18,295 nucleotides of DNA from Xanthoparmelia taractica (Eukaryota; Ascomycota; Lecanoromycetes; Lecanorales; Parmeliaceae): positions 1 to 18,295 of the forward strand of contig JANQBS010000499.1 in NCBI GenBank assembly GCA_033085395.1, read 5' to 3'. The position numbers were made by a program, and so were the translations under genes. Shown one piece after another: positions 8,300-17,955 of this stretch (position 1 is its first letter; each line of letters opens with the position of its first letter). The notes beneath the pieces were generated by a model that saw nothing but the letters and a program-made list of their open reading frames with translations, was not told the origin of the DNA and ran no database searches.

Positions 8300-9120
8300 T
8301 ACTTCACTTTAAAGACGCTAACGAAATCGAGTAATTTTTTATCGATATCGTCGCGACGATAATAGTCGATTTATTGTTATCGAGATAATTTAATCTTAAA
8401 TAATTTAATTTCTAATAATATTAATAAATATTAAATATTTTAATATTATAATAAGCGATTTTAATCTTACGTTTCTTATTCTCTTCTTAAATACGCGTAG
8501 ACTTATAAGTCGAAAAGATATAATATATTTAATAATATAAGATTAGTTTTTTGAATATTATATCGAAAGATATAAGATATCTTATACTTCCATTAAGTTT
8601 TTAATAAATATATTACGTAATATTTTTTTATTTTCAAAAATACGTAAAAAGCTTAAGCGAACGCTTATATAATTATAAAATTCTATAAATAAATTAAAAA
8701 GATATAATTTTTTAAAAAAAGTTAAAAAAAAGTTAAAAACGACTATATTTAATAGATATCACATCTTTTCGACCCGTACGTAGACTAAGCGCTATCTTTT
8801 AAAGTCGTATTTAATTTTAAAATTTAAACTTTTAGAAACTTATCTTTATTAGATTTCTCTAATTATTTTATATTAGAATCGTTATTATTAAGACGCGCGC
8901 GCTTTAAAATCGTTTTCTATATAATTATTATAACAAGAATTTCTTTTTTTTATTTAAATATATTATTAGTATTAAGAATCTTATTCTTTAACTTAGATCG
9001 TAGCTTAACTAAGAAAAAATTCGCTCGATACTTCTTCGTAAATTAAAATAAATAGATTTTTAATTTTGTTCTATAAATCTAAAAAATTAAAATCTTTTAA
9101 TCTTATCGTTACTTTATCGG
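8300..9120 (-). pseudogene. Gag-region relic of the gypsy element
   Basis: This minus-strand region lies upstream of protease and pol, where gag (the capsid protein) is expected. One part near 8960-9060 reads RTKLKIYLFQFTKKYR after allowing for RIP stops, similar in style to fungal gypsy Gag starts. A second part at about 8480-8692 matches the inverted fragment at the left window edge, with the frame YLISFDIIFKKLI in common. No zinc knuckle could be recognised. The call rests on position and on the shared frame more than on a family motif. Confidence 0.5.
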
Positions 9121-9741
9121 TTTTTACTTTTTATAAACGAATAAACGACGATTTATTAAATTTATAATTAAATTAAGTAAAAATAACTTAAAAATCTTAA
9201 AGATAACTTTATTTAATTTTTAGACTTAAAAATATCTATATTATTATATATTAAGATTATCTTTTAAGAATTATATATAATATATTATCTTAACTTAGTT
9301 AATAATAAAATATTCGAGATTTAAAAAAAATTAAATTTCGACTTCGCGAAATTAGCGTAAATATTTTTCTTTATTATTATTTTTATAAGAATATATTCTT
9401 TTAAGATAAAATATTATCGCTTTAATTAAAATATTTATTTAAAAATAAAATAATAAATAAAATTACTATCGCTTTAGCGAGAATTATAAAAAAGTTTAAG
9501 TTATATAATACGTTATTACGTATCTATAACTTAATTAACTTATCTTTTAATTTTAAATAATAATTTTCCATTTAAATACTCTTTAGACGTTTCTCTAAGA
9601 TCGCTTAATTCTTTAAAATAAACTCTTAAAAACTAATATTAAAGTTACGTCGCTTTAAGATATACTTATTTCGATTTAATAAAGAGTTCGATATCGTAAT
9701 AACGATAGATTTCTTTCTTTAAAAGATAGAGAAATTAAAAT
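9121..9741 (-). other. Gypsy 5' leader region, heavily RIPped
   Basis: This stretch lies between the gag-like relic and the 5' LTR. No coherent frame is seen. A primer-binding site should adjoin the LTR at about 9725-9741 on the minus strand; the sequence there is too AT-converted to match to a tRNA. Confidence 0.4.
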
Positions 9742-9975
9742 TATAAGAGATTAATTCGTTAGCGCTTAACAAGCGATTTAATTAATATAAGAAACGTATA
9801 ATTAATACGATAATAATTTCTAAGAAATCCGAAAATTCTAATATATACGAAGACGATATACGATCGTCAAGGCCTCGCCAAGACCTTAGGTTATAAACCT
9901 TACTATAATTTCGCAATAAACTCTAAACTTATAAATAGTCGACGCTAATACGCATGTAGCGCTAGGTCTTATATA
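9742..9975 (-). repeat. 5' LTR of the gypsy element
   Basis: Homologous to 2984-3254 in direct orientation, minus about 30 bases. The TG start has become TA, and GCC, CA and TG sites seen in the 3' LTR are mostly changed to GTC, TA and TA. Landmarks GACGATATACGATCG, AAGGCC and TAGCGCTAGGTCT persist. The right end is set by the possible TATTT duplication and is uncertain by a few bases. Confidence 0.72.
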
Positions 9976-10053
9976 TTTCGAGATTCAAATATCGTTAATC
10001 TCTTTCTATCGTAGTTTTTAGTATTTTACTTAAGATTATTAATATATTTATAA

Positions 10054-10275
10054 ATAAGAGAATATTAGAATACTTCTCCCTAGGATTTTCTTTCTCGCTT
10101 TCATCACTTATTTTATTAATTATAGCGTCTCTTGTCGTCGACTCGTCTCGCTATAGCTAATAATAAGATTATATATCGATAAGAGAATATCAAAATACTT
10201 CTTTCCTAGGATTCTCTTATTGGCTTCCACTACTTATCCCGTCAGCTATAGCGCCTCCTATCGTCGACCTACCTC
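10054..10275. repeat. Two-copy tandem duplication, period 125 bp
   Basis: Unit one (10054-10178) and unit two (10179 to about 10275) share ATAAGAGAATAT, an AATACTTCT run, CCTAGGATT, GGCTTCCAC-like, TATAGCG and TCGTCGAC words in the same order. Unit two keeps several CA, CC and TG sites where unit one has TA or TT, so the copies have been mutated unequally. The last about 22 bases of unit one have no clear counterpart. No coding role was seen. It directly follows the gypsy element. Confidence 0.7.
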
Positions 10276-10349
10276 GCTAAATACGAGTGTAAATTTAGCG
10301 GCCATCCTCTACCAATCTTCCCCTATATCGCGAAGATAGAATCTTAAAG

Positions 10350-10779
10350 TTTCTACTTCGTCTAAGTTTCTTTCTTAACGTTTAAATTTCAAGTATAGAA
10401 GAAGTAACTATCGAACTAAAAGTAACTCGACCGGATCTATTTCCTAGCACGAGAGTCTAATCCTAGAAAGCGTAGACACCTAGTCAGCGATTAAGTGAAA
10501 GTTAAAGAAAATTACAATCTTTATATCTTACTTACTCTTTCTTAACGCTTATAAAGAATAATATATTAATTAAAGCTTCAATACTAGAAGAAAGATTAAG
10601 AGACGATAATAGAATTATTAGCAGTTTTTCGTTTATTTCCAGCTATAACTTATTCGTATTAAAGAAGAGACTTTTATTAAACTTATATTCGATTTACTAT
10701 ATAGAGATTATTACTCTAACGTTTTATAGTCTAATAGTCTTATCGTAAGATATAGAGATTAGAAGCTAATCGTTAGACG
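10350..10779. other. Partly RIPped stretch, no gene recognised
   Basis: Mixed composition with some CA and CC sites (for example near 10430-10490). No coherent frame or element end was identified. Confidence 0.35.
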
Positions 10780-11330
10780 AGAAGATAATCGCGTTAATTT
10801 AATCTAAATAGTCTTCGAGTGCTTATAAAAAAGATATACGATACTTTTTATTATAGTTAATCGTTCTATTTATTCTAGCAATTCTTCTAAAAATAGATAT
10901 TTAATAGTACTAGCTTCTAAGTTAAAAAGAAGAATAGATTTATAAACTTAAAGAGATATCGTCTCAATAATATATCTAGACTTAAGAATAAAGCGTCTTA
11001 TATTATATATAAAGACTAGTAGATCTATATTAACTTGAAACTAGAGATTAAAAGAATTAGAATCTAGAATATATAGAACTACTCTAATAGTACGAATCTC
11101 GAGTATAGCGTGCAACACTTTAATTATAAGTATCGCTTTAGATATCTTATTTAATAGACTAAGTATTTTAAGTTAATAAAGAAAATAAGTTTAAAGAAAA
11201 TTATATACGCGTCTATTATTTTATAGACTAAGATCGCTCTTTAAAAGATAATTAACTTAATATTAACAGGTATATTAAACGTGATAGAAGAAGTATTAAT
11301 TTATCGTACTAATTTCTATTTCACTTCTTA
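10780..11330 (+). pseudogene. Unidentified degraded coding frame
   Basis: In one plus-strand frame, stops are sparse for such AT-rich DNA and are all TAA or TAG. The frame reads RVLIKKIYDTFYYS and, further on, LKRYRLNNISRLKNKASY, LEYSVQHFNYKYRFRYLI and ILTGILNVIEEVLIYRTNF. Residues are basic and aromatic. TAG pairs in places where WW would fit suggest RIP of Trp codons. A second frame in the first half is also fairly coherent (Gln- and Leu-rich), so frame assignment is not certain. I do not recognise a family. It may be part of another transposon. Confidence 0.35.
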
Positions 11331-11639
11331 ATAAATCGAACGTTCTAAGTCGATAGATATTTCTTTTTAAGATCTTTAATATAACGTATAAGTAATATTT
11401 AACTATATCGTGATAAGTCTTTTCTTAATCGATTTAGAAATATTTATTAAAATATTAATTCTTATTAACGAGAAAGTTACGAAAAGATAAATAAAGTAAC
11501 TAAATTAATGTATTTCGATCTTCGAGAATATTTAGTATCGATTTAAGAGAGTTTAATGTAATACTAATCGTCTCTAATATAATTAAAGATAATTTTATTA
11601 ATATAACTATAAAGAGCGAATTAAATAGTATAATAATTA

Positions 11640-13260
11640 ATCTTATAATTTCTCGGAATCGTTGGGCTAATATATTCTCCTCTTTTTCTTTACAGTCTTC
11701 AATTATAGATATCTTTAGAATTTGAATATATATATTATTAAGCCTTTGTATAGACTTTAGTAAGTTATTGTTTCCTTAAAGAACAATGTCTAGACGCTTT
11801 TCTAAATATCATTTCGGATTCTAAATGAATCGATATACTATTGTACAGTGAAAGTAAAAATGAAGAGACTACCCGATCTTTCGACAAGAAGTTTAAGCTT
11901 TTGTTTGCTAGGCCAGTCGAACGAAAGCGAAAATTCCTCTTTAATCTTATTTAATTCATGTTTTAAGAAAATAATAATATCGTAACGAATAACGATCGTA
12001 GAGATTTTATGAAGTATAAAATCTTTATGTATAGATTTAGAGATAGCACGAAATCTGAGACTTCTCGGGTTTGTTAATAATAAGTACTCGAAGCTATAGA
12101 TTCATGAAATCTCTAATCTTCGTGAGTAGTTAAAGAAGAGTTTAAATATCTTATCAATACTCGTATTTATTTAAAGCATCGATTATAAATATTAAAATTA
12201 AAGGTAATCGTAGGTCGTTCTCTAGTTTCAATAGGGGTTAATAAATAAGTTCGTTTATTAATCGCGTATAGATTACCGAGAGATACTATTATTTTAAGCG
12301 ATTGCTTTGCATATATAATATTTTAGTCTTTGTAAAGTAGTCGCTAATTGAATCGCAATAATACTAAAGAGTTTATCGATATGACTAAGATTATCGCGGT
12401 CTCTTAAGAAGAAGAAATTCGGGGAAAGTTTTTTTTACTTGTTGAGAGTACGTATAATAGTTCGAGCGATAATAGATTTATCTATATCGACTATATTATT
12501 TAATTAGAATATAGTCTTTTAATATAAGTCGACGCTTTACTTTATAATCTAATATAGAATATTAATATAAGTATCTAAAAGATAGTAAGGCTTATTTTAT
12601 CGCTTATGTAAATTAAAGTTAACGTTGTTCGCATATGAAAGCTTAAATAGATAGCGATCTTGCTTCGCTAAATTTAGCTTAATATTAAATTAAGAATTAA
12701 AGATCTATTAAGATTAGCTTAATTTAGATCTTTAAGCTAATAATATTCTACGTCTAATCTATATTTAGAGCGATAGTGAATATTAATTTATATCTCTTAA
12801 GTATTTCAAGATCTTTCTTTAGCTTCTTTCTTTCGAATAGTTATTTCAAAGCTCGAATTCCATATTAACTTATAATCTTTCAACTCTTTCTTAGCTCTAG
12901 CTTCTTTTATACGTGCTTAAGATATATTAAGTATTATTAAATATCTTTACTAAATAATCTTAAAGCGAAAAGTCTTATTACTTCTAGACTTTATATAAGC
13001 TTATTTAAATTTTAAAGAACATTAATAAATACCTTAACTTTCAGACACAATCGATCGATATTTCTTTTGATATTCTTAATATAAGAATAATACTCGACAC
13101 AAAGAGACACGATCTTTAAAGATATCTTAATAAGAGTAGCAACGCTTACTACTACACTAACGCTATTTATTACTTATTTAGAAGTCTAACGGTTATCTAA
13201 TATTAGAGTAGATCGTTTTGAGATACTACGATAATTACGTGATAGTACACTCACGGCTTC
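11640..13260. other. Mixed low- and high-RIP stretch, no gene recognised
   Basis: CA- and TG-containing patches (11640-11960, 12040-12130, 12410-12450) alternate with strongly AT-converted sequence. I could not follow one coding frame through it. A strong hairpin lies at 12697-12735. It may hold fragments of one or more old elements. Confidence 0.35.
12697..12735. other. Extended hairpin, 10 + 6 bp stem
   Basis: TTAAAGATCT (12697-12706) pairs with AGATCTTTAA (12726-12735). Inside, ATTAAG (12707-12712) pairs with CTTAAT (12718-12723) around a 5-base loop. Only two bases (12724-12725) are unpaired between the stems. It may be a chance palindrome in AT-rich DNA or a relic of a small inverted-repeat element. 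Confidence 0.5.
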
Positions 13261-13272
13261 GATTAACTTACT

Positions 13273-14440
13273 ATGATAGATTCGTCAACTTCAATAAATA
13301 ATATATTTACGATATCGTTAGGTCTTTACTTTGTTATAAACTTCTTAATATAAGAGATTCTTTTATTGTTAACTTCGGATAATTATTTAGTCTTACACGT
13401 AGCATAAATCTTATCAACACTTTCGCGCCCTTTAATCATATCAAACCGTTCGATAATCACCTTATACTATTTCACACCTATTCTTTTATTTCTTTATCTA
13501 CTTCGCTACGTTATTTTCTTCGATATCAACCTTTAATTATATAGATTATTATAGCTATTATAGTACGAGGTCGTTTCTCAACTAAAGAATCTTAGTTTAG
13601 ATTTTATTTCTATTAATTTTGAGAGCTCCGAGGCTGAAGACGCTCGATCTTACGTTAAAGAAGCGCGAAAGTAAGTCGGGCCTATAAAGATGCAATTAGA
13701 ACAAGTAGAAGAATATCTTATAGCTATTATTACTAAATACGCCGTCTCGATAACATAGATATTAATATTCGATAGTCCGGAGGATTAAGTTACGCTATTG
13801 AAAAGAGTATCGAGATTAGATTAAATTACGCTTAAGAATCTTAGATATAATCGATCTGGGAGATTTACTCTACGAAGTAAGTAAAAACTAAAGAAAATTA
13901 GAAAGCGTGCTTTGATAAATTCTACGCTTAGTTTAATTTATTTATTAAAAGTATTAAAAGTCGCTAAAAGAAAAATACTCTTATCTCGATAATAATTAGA
14001 GAGTCTCGTAGAGCGTAACGATACTTAAAACCAAGGTCTTAATATAACGAAATTATTATCTTCGTCTGCTAATATTACTTTACGTAGAAGTCGTCGATTA
14101 TTTATTAAATTAAATATATTCGATATATTAAAAGCGAATTTAGCTATTAATCTAGAAAGAAATATATAATTCTAATCTATCGAGATTATACTACGTAGAA
14201 GCGATCGAATATCGAAATAGAAAGAGAAAATAAGTATATTAACTTTTAATATAACGTTAAGCTTAATTATAATCTTATAAATAGCTTCGATTCTATTGTT
14301 TAGATCTAAAGATCGCGTTATAAATTTTAAATTAAATAGACGTAGAGAGAAATCGTATAAAATATCTAAGATATAAAAAAGAGATCTTTTATAGAAGAGA
14401 ACTAAGATTTATACTTAAGATAGAATCACTTTAAGATAAT
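13273..14440 (+). pseudogene. Unidentified degraded coding region, about 390 codons
   Basis: One plus-strand frame runs from an ATG at 13273 to about 14440 with roughly one stop per 20 codons, nearly all TAA or TAG, far fewer than other frames show. The best-preserved part (13570-13960) reads YEVVSQLKNLSLDFISINF, then ESSEAEDARSYVKEARK and IKMQLEQVEEYLIAI, a charged, probably helical segment. A very basic segment follows, RYNRSGRFTLRSK and KLKKIRKRAL. I do not recognise the family. The helix-then-basic layout could suit a nucleic-acid-binding protein or a retroelement Gag, but this is inference. A purine-rich AAGTAGGGAGA follows at 14455-14465, so a second retroelement end is possible. The start codon is a guess. 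Confidence 0.45.
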
Positions 14441-14689
14441 TTTAATCTTCAATAAGTAGGGAGATATATTATTACGTTATATAAATATTTAATATTCTAA
14501 TTTAATTCTCGTTTCGAGTAACTAGATAGATAATAATATAGAAAGTCTATAGATCTTCTTAATTCTACCACTTGAATTAACGCCTATATCTCTTTCCTTA
14601 CTTTTTTCTTCTATCTCTTATCTGTTTTAATCTTTCTTCTTACTCTATTTAAAGAATACTATATCGCGTATTAAAGACGAATGTTAATA
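14441..14689. other. Pyrimidine-rich stretch between two coding relics
   Basis: It contains the purine run AAGTAGGGAGA at 14455-14465, then AT-rich sequence, then a pyrimidine-rich run near 14580-14645 with many TTTCTT and TCTTA words. This would fit a polypurine tract followed by an LTR, or a promoter between two genes. No repeat copy was found to confirm either. Confidence 0.25.
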
Positions 14690-15022
14690 ATAAATTCTTC
14701 TCTATATTAGATTTAAGTATTTAGTACTATCGGCGTCTTAAGAGTGTTAAGATAAATACGAAAATCGAAAAGAAAAATCGAACTCGCAGACGAGTCGTTA
14801 ATAGATTTAAGCTTTATACGTTTAATAAAGATACTAGACGAAGATAGAATCTCTATTAATAAATCTAAGAGTTATAAAAAAAAGATAGATATCTTTATTA
14901 GAAATAATCAACTATTAAATTAGTCTTTATATTTATTAGATTTGAATCTCGAAGAATAGCTCTATCTTGAAGAAGCTAGTGTGAGAAAGCTTTTCAATTG
15001 TACCATAGAACTAAAATTATAA
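14690..15022 (+). pseudogene. Unidentified degraded coding frame, about 110 codons
   Basis: A plus-strand frame stays coherent from about 14690 to a TAA at 15020, with only a few TAA/TAG stops. It reads VFSTIGVLRVLR, KRKIELADESLIDLSFIRL, IKILDEDRISINKSKSYKKK, NNQLLN, LYLLDLNLEE and LYLEEASVRKLFNCTIELKL, a mix of acidic and basic helical segments. No family is recognised. It is in a different frame from the relic at 13273-14440. The last part lies in sequence with normal CA/TG content, so the C-terminus may be close to its original form. Confidence 0.45.
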
Positions 15023-15025
15023 CTC

Positions 15026-15099
15026 ATGGGTTCGAGTGCCGCGCTTCATAGAAGGCGCACTCTATTTGAACTCATATGGAGCCCACACGGCACTCCATA
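15026..15099. other. Low-RIP foldback with two adjacent hairpins
   Basis: ATGGGTTC plus GAGTGC at 15026-15039 pair with GCACTC and GAACTCAT at 15057-15075, with a 5-base insertion on the right arm. Immediately after, TATGGAG (15075-15081) pairs perfectly with CTCCATA (15093-15099) around an 11-base loop. The words AACTCAT(AT)GG occur at both 15021 and 15069. The block keeps CA, TG and GCC sites. GGGTTCGAGTGCC at 15028-15040 resembles a Pol III box B but no tRNA fold could be built. It might be a small inverted-repeat element or an RNA structure. Confidence 0.4.
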
Positions 15100-15124
15100 C
15101 GGCCTAATAGCTAGCGAGTAAGAA

Positions 15125-15985
15125 TTTACATAAAGTTTAATCTAAGACAAACGTATCTATTGAAGAAGATTCTTCTAATAAGATTATAAAGTAGCTATTT
15201 AAAGGTCTGAAGGTAAATATAAAGAACTATTACTCAAAGGTGAAGTGAGTGATATATAGAATTATTTTATACGTTCGTTAGAATCGTGAATTACTAGTTA
15301 AAAAGTGTTTATCTTCTTAAGTATATTAACTTTATAAAAAGAAAAGATATAGCGAATATTAGTAGTGTCTTAAATTTATAATAGATTTAAATTAATTCTA
15401 ATTTATATAATTTTAATAATATATAGACTTCTATTAATAAAAGAAAAGATAATTAAGAATTATCGACTCTTATCTATACGTGCAAATCTTCCCCGTTTAC
15501 GTTCTCACTGCGATTAATAGTTCGTCTTAAACTCTCGTAGTAATCTCTATACGTTTCCTAACTCGTATTCGAGCAATTATATCTTCTTTTAATATATCTT
15601 ATATTTATAATTCTTTTCTCTTCGTCTCTTATTAACGATTCTTATAATCTCTTACTTCTTTTTATTTTATATTAAATTTTCTAAATTCTAAGATTATTCG
15701 AAAAGAGATTAAATAACGATAATAACGTAAGAGAGATAAATAGTTATCGCTACTTCGGGATTATCTTTATAAATAATCTATTGAATTCGATTAGAATATA
15801 GTGCGATATTAAAAGAGATAGGGCGATTATAGAGAGAAGTAATAGATTTAATAGTAGATTTAATAGTATTAGAATTTAAGTAATCGTATATCTTTAATTA
15901 TTTGCTTAAATAAAAACTTTTAAGATATATAATATTAATCTTAAATCACACGCTCGTGATCTTAATCGAAGCGTTAAGTTCGTTA
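15125..15985. other. RIP sequence, no gene recognised
   Basis: AT-rich sequence with a few CA-containing patches (15470-15510). I could not follow a coherent coding frame or find an element end. Confidence 0.35.
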
Positions 15986-15989
15986 TTCT

Positions 15990-17130
15990 TTTTATTTTTA
16001 TTCTTAATTATAATAGAATTATTTAAAATACGTTAATAGGAATCTCGAGTATTAATTAAAAATACACTAAGAAATATATCTTAATTATTATTAACTCTAC
16101 TAAATCGACTTAAGCTTATTATTTTTTTATCTTATTAGAATTTTCGCGAATAGCGAGATTATCTAAAGATAGATTTAGATTACGATCGAATTCGTATAAA
16201 ATTAAGATCGCTTAAGTTATTATTTATATTATCTATCTTATTAATTACGATTATATTTTTCTAAAGTTATTAAAAGTATTTATAGAGACTAATATCTACG
16301 TATTAATCTTCATATCGAGTCTTCTTTAATGTATATATATTTTCTTTATTCTTATTTAAATCTATATTATTTACTATACGGTTAAAGAAACCTCGAATAT
16401 CGATAAGATTAATAATTATTATAGGCTTATCGTTTATAGAGATCGTTAAACTTTATATCTATAAGAAGTTACTCGAATTTACTCGTAATTCTACGACGTC
16501 TTTTTAAAGCGAAGATCGCTATAATAATAATCTAGAATTTAATAACGTAATAAGCGATCGAAGAGAGTATAAAATAATATTATTTATATTATAATTTATT
16601 TATTTCTTCTCTTTCTCTTTTCTTTTATAAAAATAAGAAAACTTATTATTTTTAAAAGTAATTTTTATATCGTATTTTAATAAGAGAAGAATAACTAATA
16701 ATAAAAAAGAATTAAAGATAAAATCTTTTATCTTTTCGCGAAGAATAAAGTATTGAGATAAATATTATTTATTAGTATTTCTTTCTTAAGATTTACTAAT
16801 AGATATTTTAAGAATTATATTTAGCTTTTAAGTTTATTATAGAAGTTCTTAGAATATTAAAAGAATAATATCTTTCGTCTTATTTAGAAATCGAGTCGTC
16901 GCTTCTAGAGTGAAAGCTATTACTATTATTAATATTTATAACGTTATCTCTAATTAGTCTTAAGCTCGACTATTACGATTTTTATATTTTTTTAATATCG
17001 AGTATTAATTTCTTAAAGAATAAAAAGCTTTCGTTTTTCTCTTTATCGTCTTTACTACGATTATTATTAAGATCGAGTTCGTTTAAGAGAACTAAAATAA
17101 TTATTTAAGACTTATAAAAAACGAAGATTA
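15990..17130 (-). pseudogene. Unidentified degraded coding region, minus strand
   Basis: The minus strand has two long stretches where one frame is unusually open. The upstream part (about 17130-16660) reads LVLLNELDLNNNRSKDDKEK, FLFFKKLILDIKK, then an acidic and Ser-rich SFHSRSDDSISK and RYYSFNILRTSIINLKAKY. The downstream part (about 16530-16140) reads KDVVELRVNSSNFL, SLTISINDKPIIIINLIDIR, GFFNRIVNNIDLNKNKENIY, TLKKTRYED, YVDISLYKYF and LSDLNFIRIRS. Stops are TAA or TAG. The two parts may be one gene with frameshifts. The conserved-looking SINDKPIIIINLIDIRGFFN segment should be the best search query. No family is recognised. Confidence 0.45.
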
Positions 17131-17159
17131 TAAATTCTATCTACGGGTCGGAAAGGTCT

Positions 17160-17281
17160 GGGATAATCTAGGATATGGAGTGTCGATATCATATCATAAT
17201 ATGATATGATATTAAGATTATATTATTTGATTTTTATGGGATAATCTAGGAGACGTGCTAATATCATGAAATAATCTAGGA
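17160..17281. repeat. Three 14-bp direct repeats around an AT palindrome
   Basis: GGGATAATCTAGGA occurs exactly at 17160-17173 and 17238-17251, and a copy with two G-to-A changes (GAAATAATCTAGGA) lies at 17268-17281. This is an un-RIPped patch just left of the minisatellite. The repeats could be protein-binding sites or sub-terminal repeats of a small element. Confidence 0.6.
17186..17212. other. Perfect 12-bp-stem palindrome
   Basis: ATATCATATCAT and ATGATATGATAT form a perfect 12-bp inverted repeat around the 3-base loop AAT. It sits between the first two 14-bp direct repeats. Each arm is itself a tandem ATATC repeat, so origin by slippage is possible. Confidence 0.75.
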
Positions 17282-17377
17282 AATTTCTAATATATATAGA
17301 GATATTCCATGTTATATGCAGAGATATAAGAAATATACAATATATAGAAGAAGTTACTCTATATAGAATCATGCGAA

Positions 17378-17751
17378 CGTATTCTAGTTATTATTCTAGT
17401 TATCACTTCACTTTATTATCACGTTATTAAGTATTCTAGTTATTATTCTAGTTATCACTTCACTTCACTATCGTTATCATTATTACTTCACTTCACCATT
17501 ACGTTGTTAAGTATTCTAGTTATTATTCTAATTATCACTTCACTCCATTATCGCCATCACCATTACTTCACTTCATTATCACGTTATTAAGTATTCTAGT
17601 TATTATTCTAATTATCACTTCACTTTATTATTATTATTATTATTATTACTTTACTTTACTATCACGTTATTAAGTATTCTAATTATTATTCTAGTTATTA
17701 CTTTACTTTATTATTATTATCACCATTACTTTACTTTACTATTACGTTGTT
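17378..17751. repeat. 80-bp minisatellite, about 4.6 units
   Basis: Units begin with (A)AGTATTCTA at 17378, 17429, 17509, 17589 and 17672. Spacings are 51 (partial first unit), 80, 80 and 83, and the last unit ends near 17751. Each unit contains TTATTATTCTAGTTAT, a CACTTCACTT run, an ATT-rich run of variable length and ACGTTATTAAG or ACGTTGTTAAG. The third full unit is longer because of extra ATT triplets. Units to the left keep CACTTCAC; the rightmost reads TACTTTAC at the same places, so RIP-type change increases to the right. No coding role is apparent. Confidence 0.85.
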
Positions 17752-17754
17752 AAG

Positions 17755-17955
17755 CTAAGCTCGCTATCGTATTTAATATCGTATTACGAAAAGTCTTCGC
17801 AATTATCTAGGGCTTAACAAGCTATTTTTATTACTATTAATATATTTAATTTATTTAATTACTAAAAGAATTACTAGCACACTAATTATAATAGTAATCT
17901 ATTATTTACACTACGATAGCAAATTTCTCTCTTCTTTCTTCGCATTATTAAAAAA
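17755..17955. other. Spacer between minisatellite and H3 relic
   Basis: Composition is mixed. It lies downstream of the histone-like frame on the minus strand. No feature is recognised. Confidence 0.4.

Larger units (their letters stand above)
2984..9975 (-). mobile_element. Full-length RIP-degraded Ty3/gypsy retrotransposon
   Basis: Two direct repeats (2984-3254 and about 9742-9975) bound a region whose minus strand carries, in order, gag-like sequence, reverse transcriptase, RNase H and integrase, the Ty3/gypsy gene order. A purine tract precedes the 3' LTR. Five bases, TATTT, occur just outside both ends (2979-2983 and 9976-9980), a possible target-site duplication, though weak in AT-rich DNA. 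Total length is close to 7.0 kb, within the usual range. All reading frames are broken by RIP-type stops, so it is immobile. About 1.6 kb between integrase and the 3' LTR is not explained by gypsy genes and holds other insertions or an extra gene. Confidence 0.82.

Noticed and set aside
1..8692. An 8.7-kb DNA transposon with long terminal inverted repeats at 1-200 and 8480-8692.
   Set aside because: The interior has a gypsy RT-RNaseH-IN order, and LTRs at 2984 and 9742 bound a unit that crosses the supposed right end. The inverted repeats share a coding frame located in the gag region. An inverted second fragment explains this better.
11640..11700. A splice acceptor (TTTCTTTACAG) marking an intron-containing gene.
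   Set aside because: No coherent exon frame was found on either side.
14970..15060. A tRNA gene, based on GGGTTCGAGTGCC resembling box B.
   Set aside because: No box A at proper distance and no cloverleaf could be built; the bases take part in a foldback instead.
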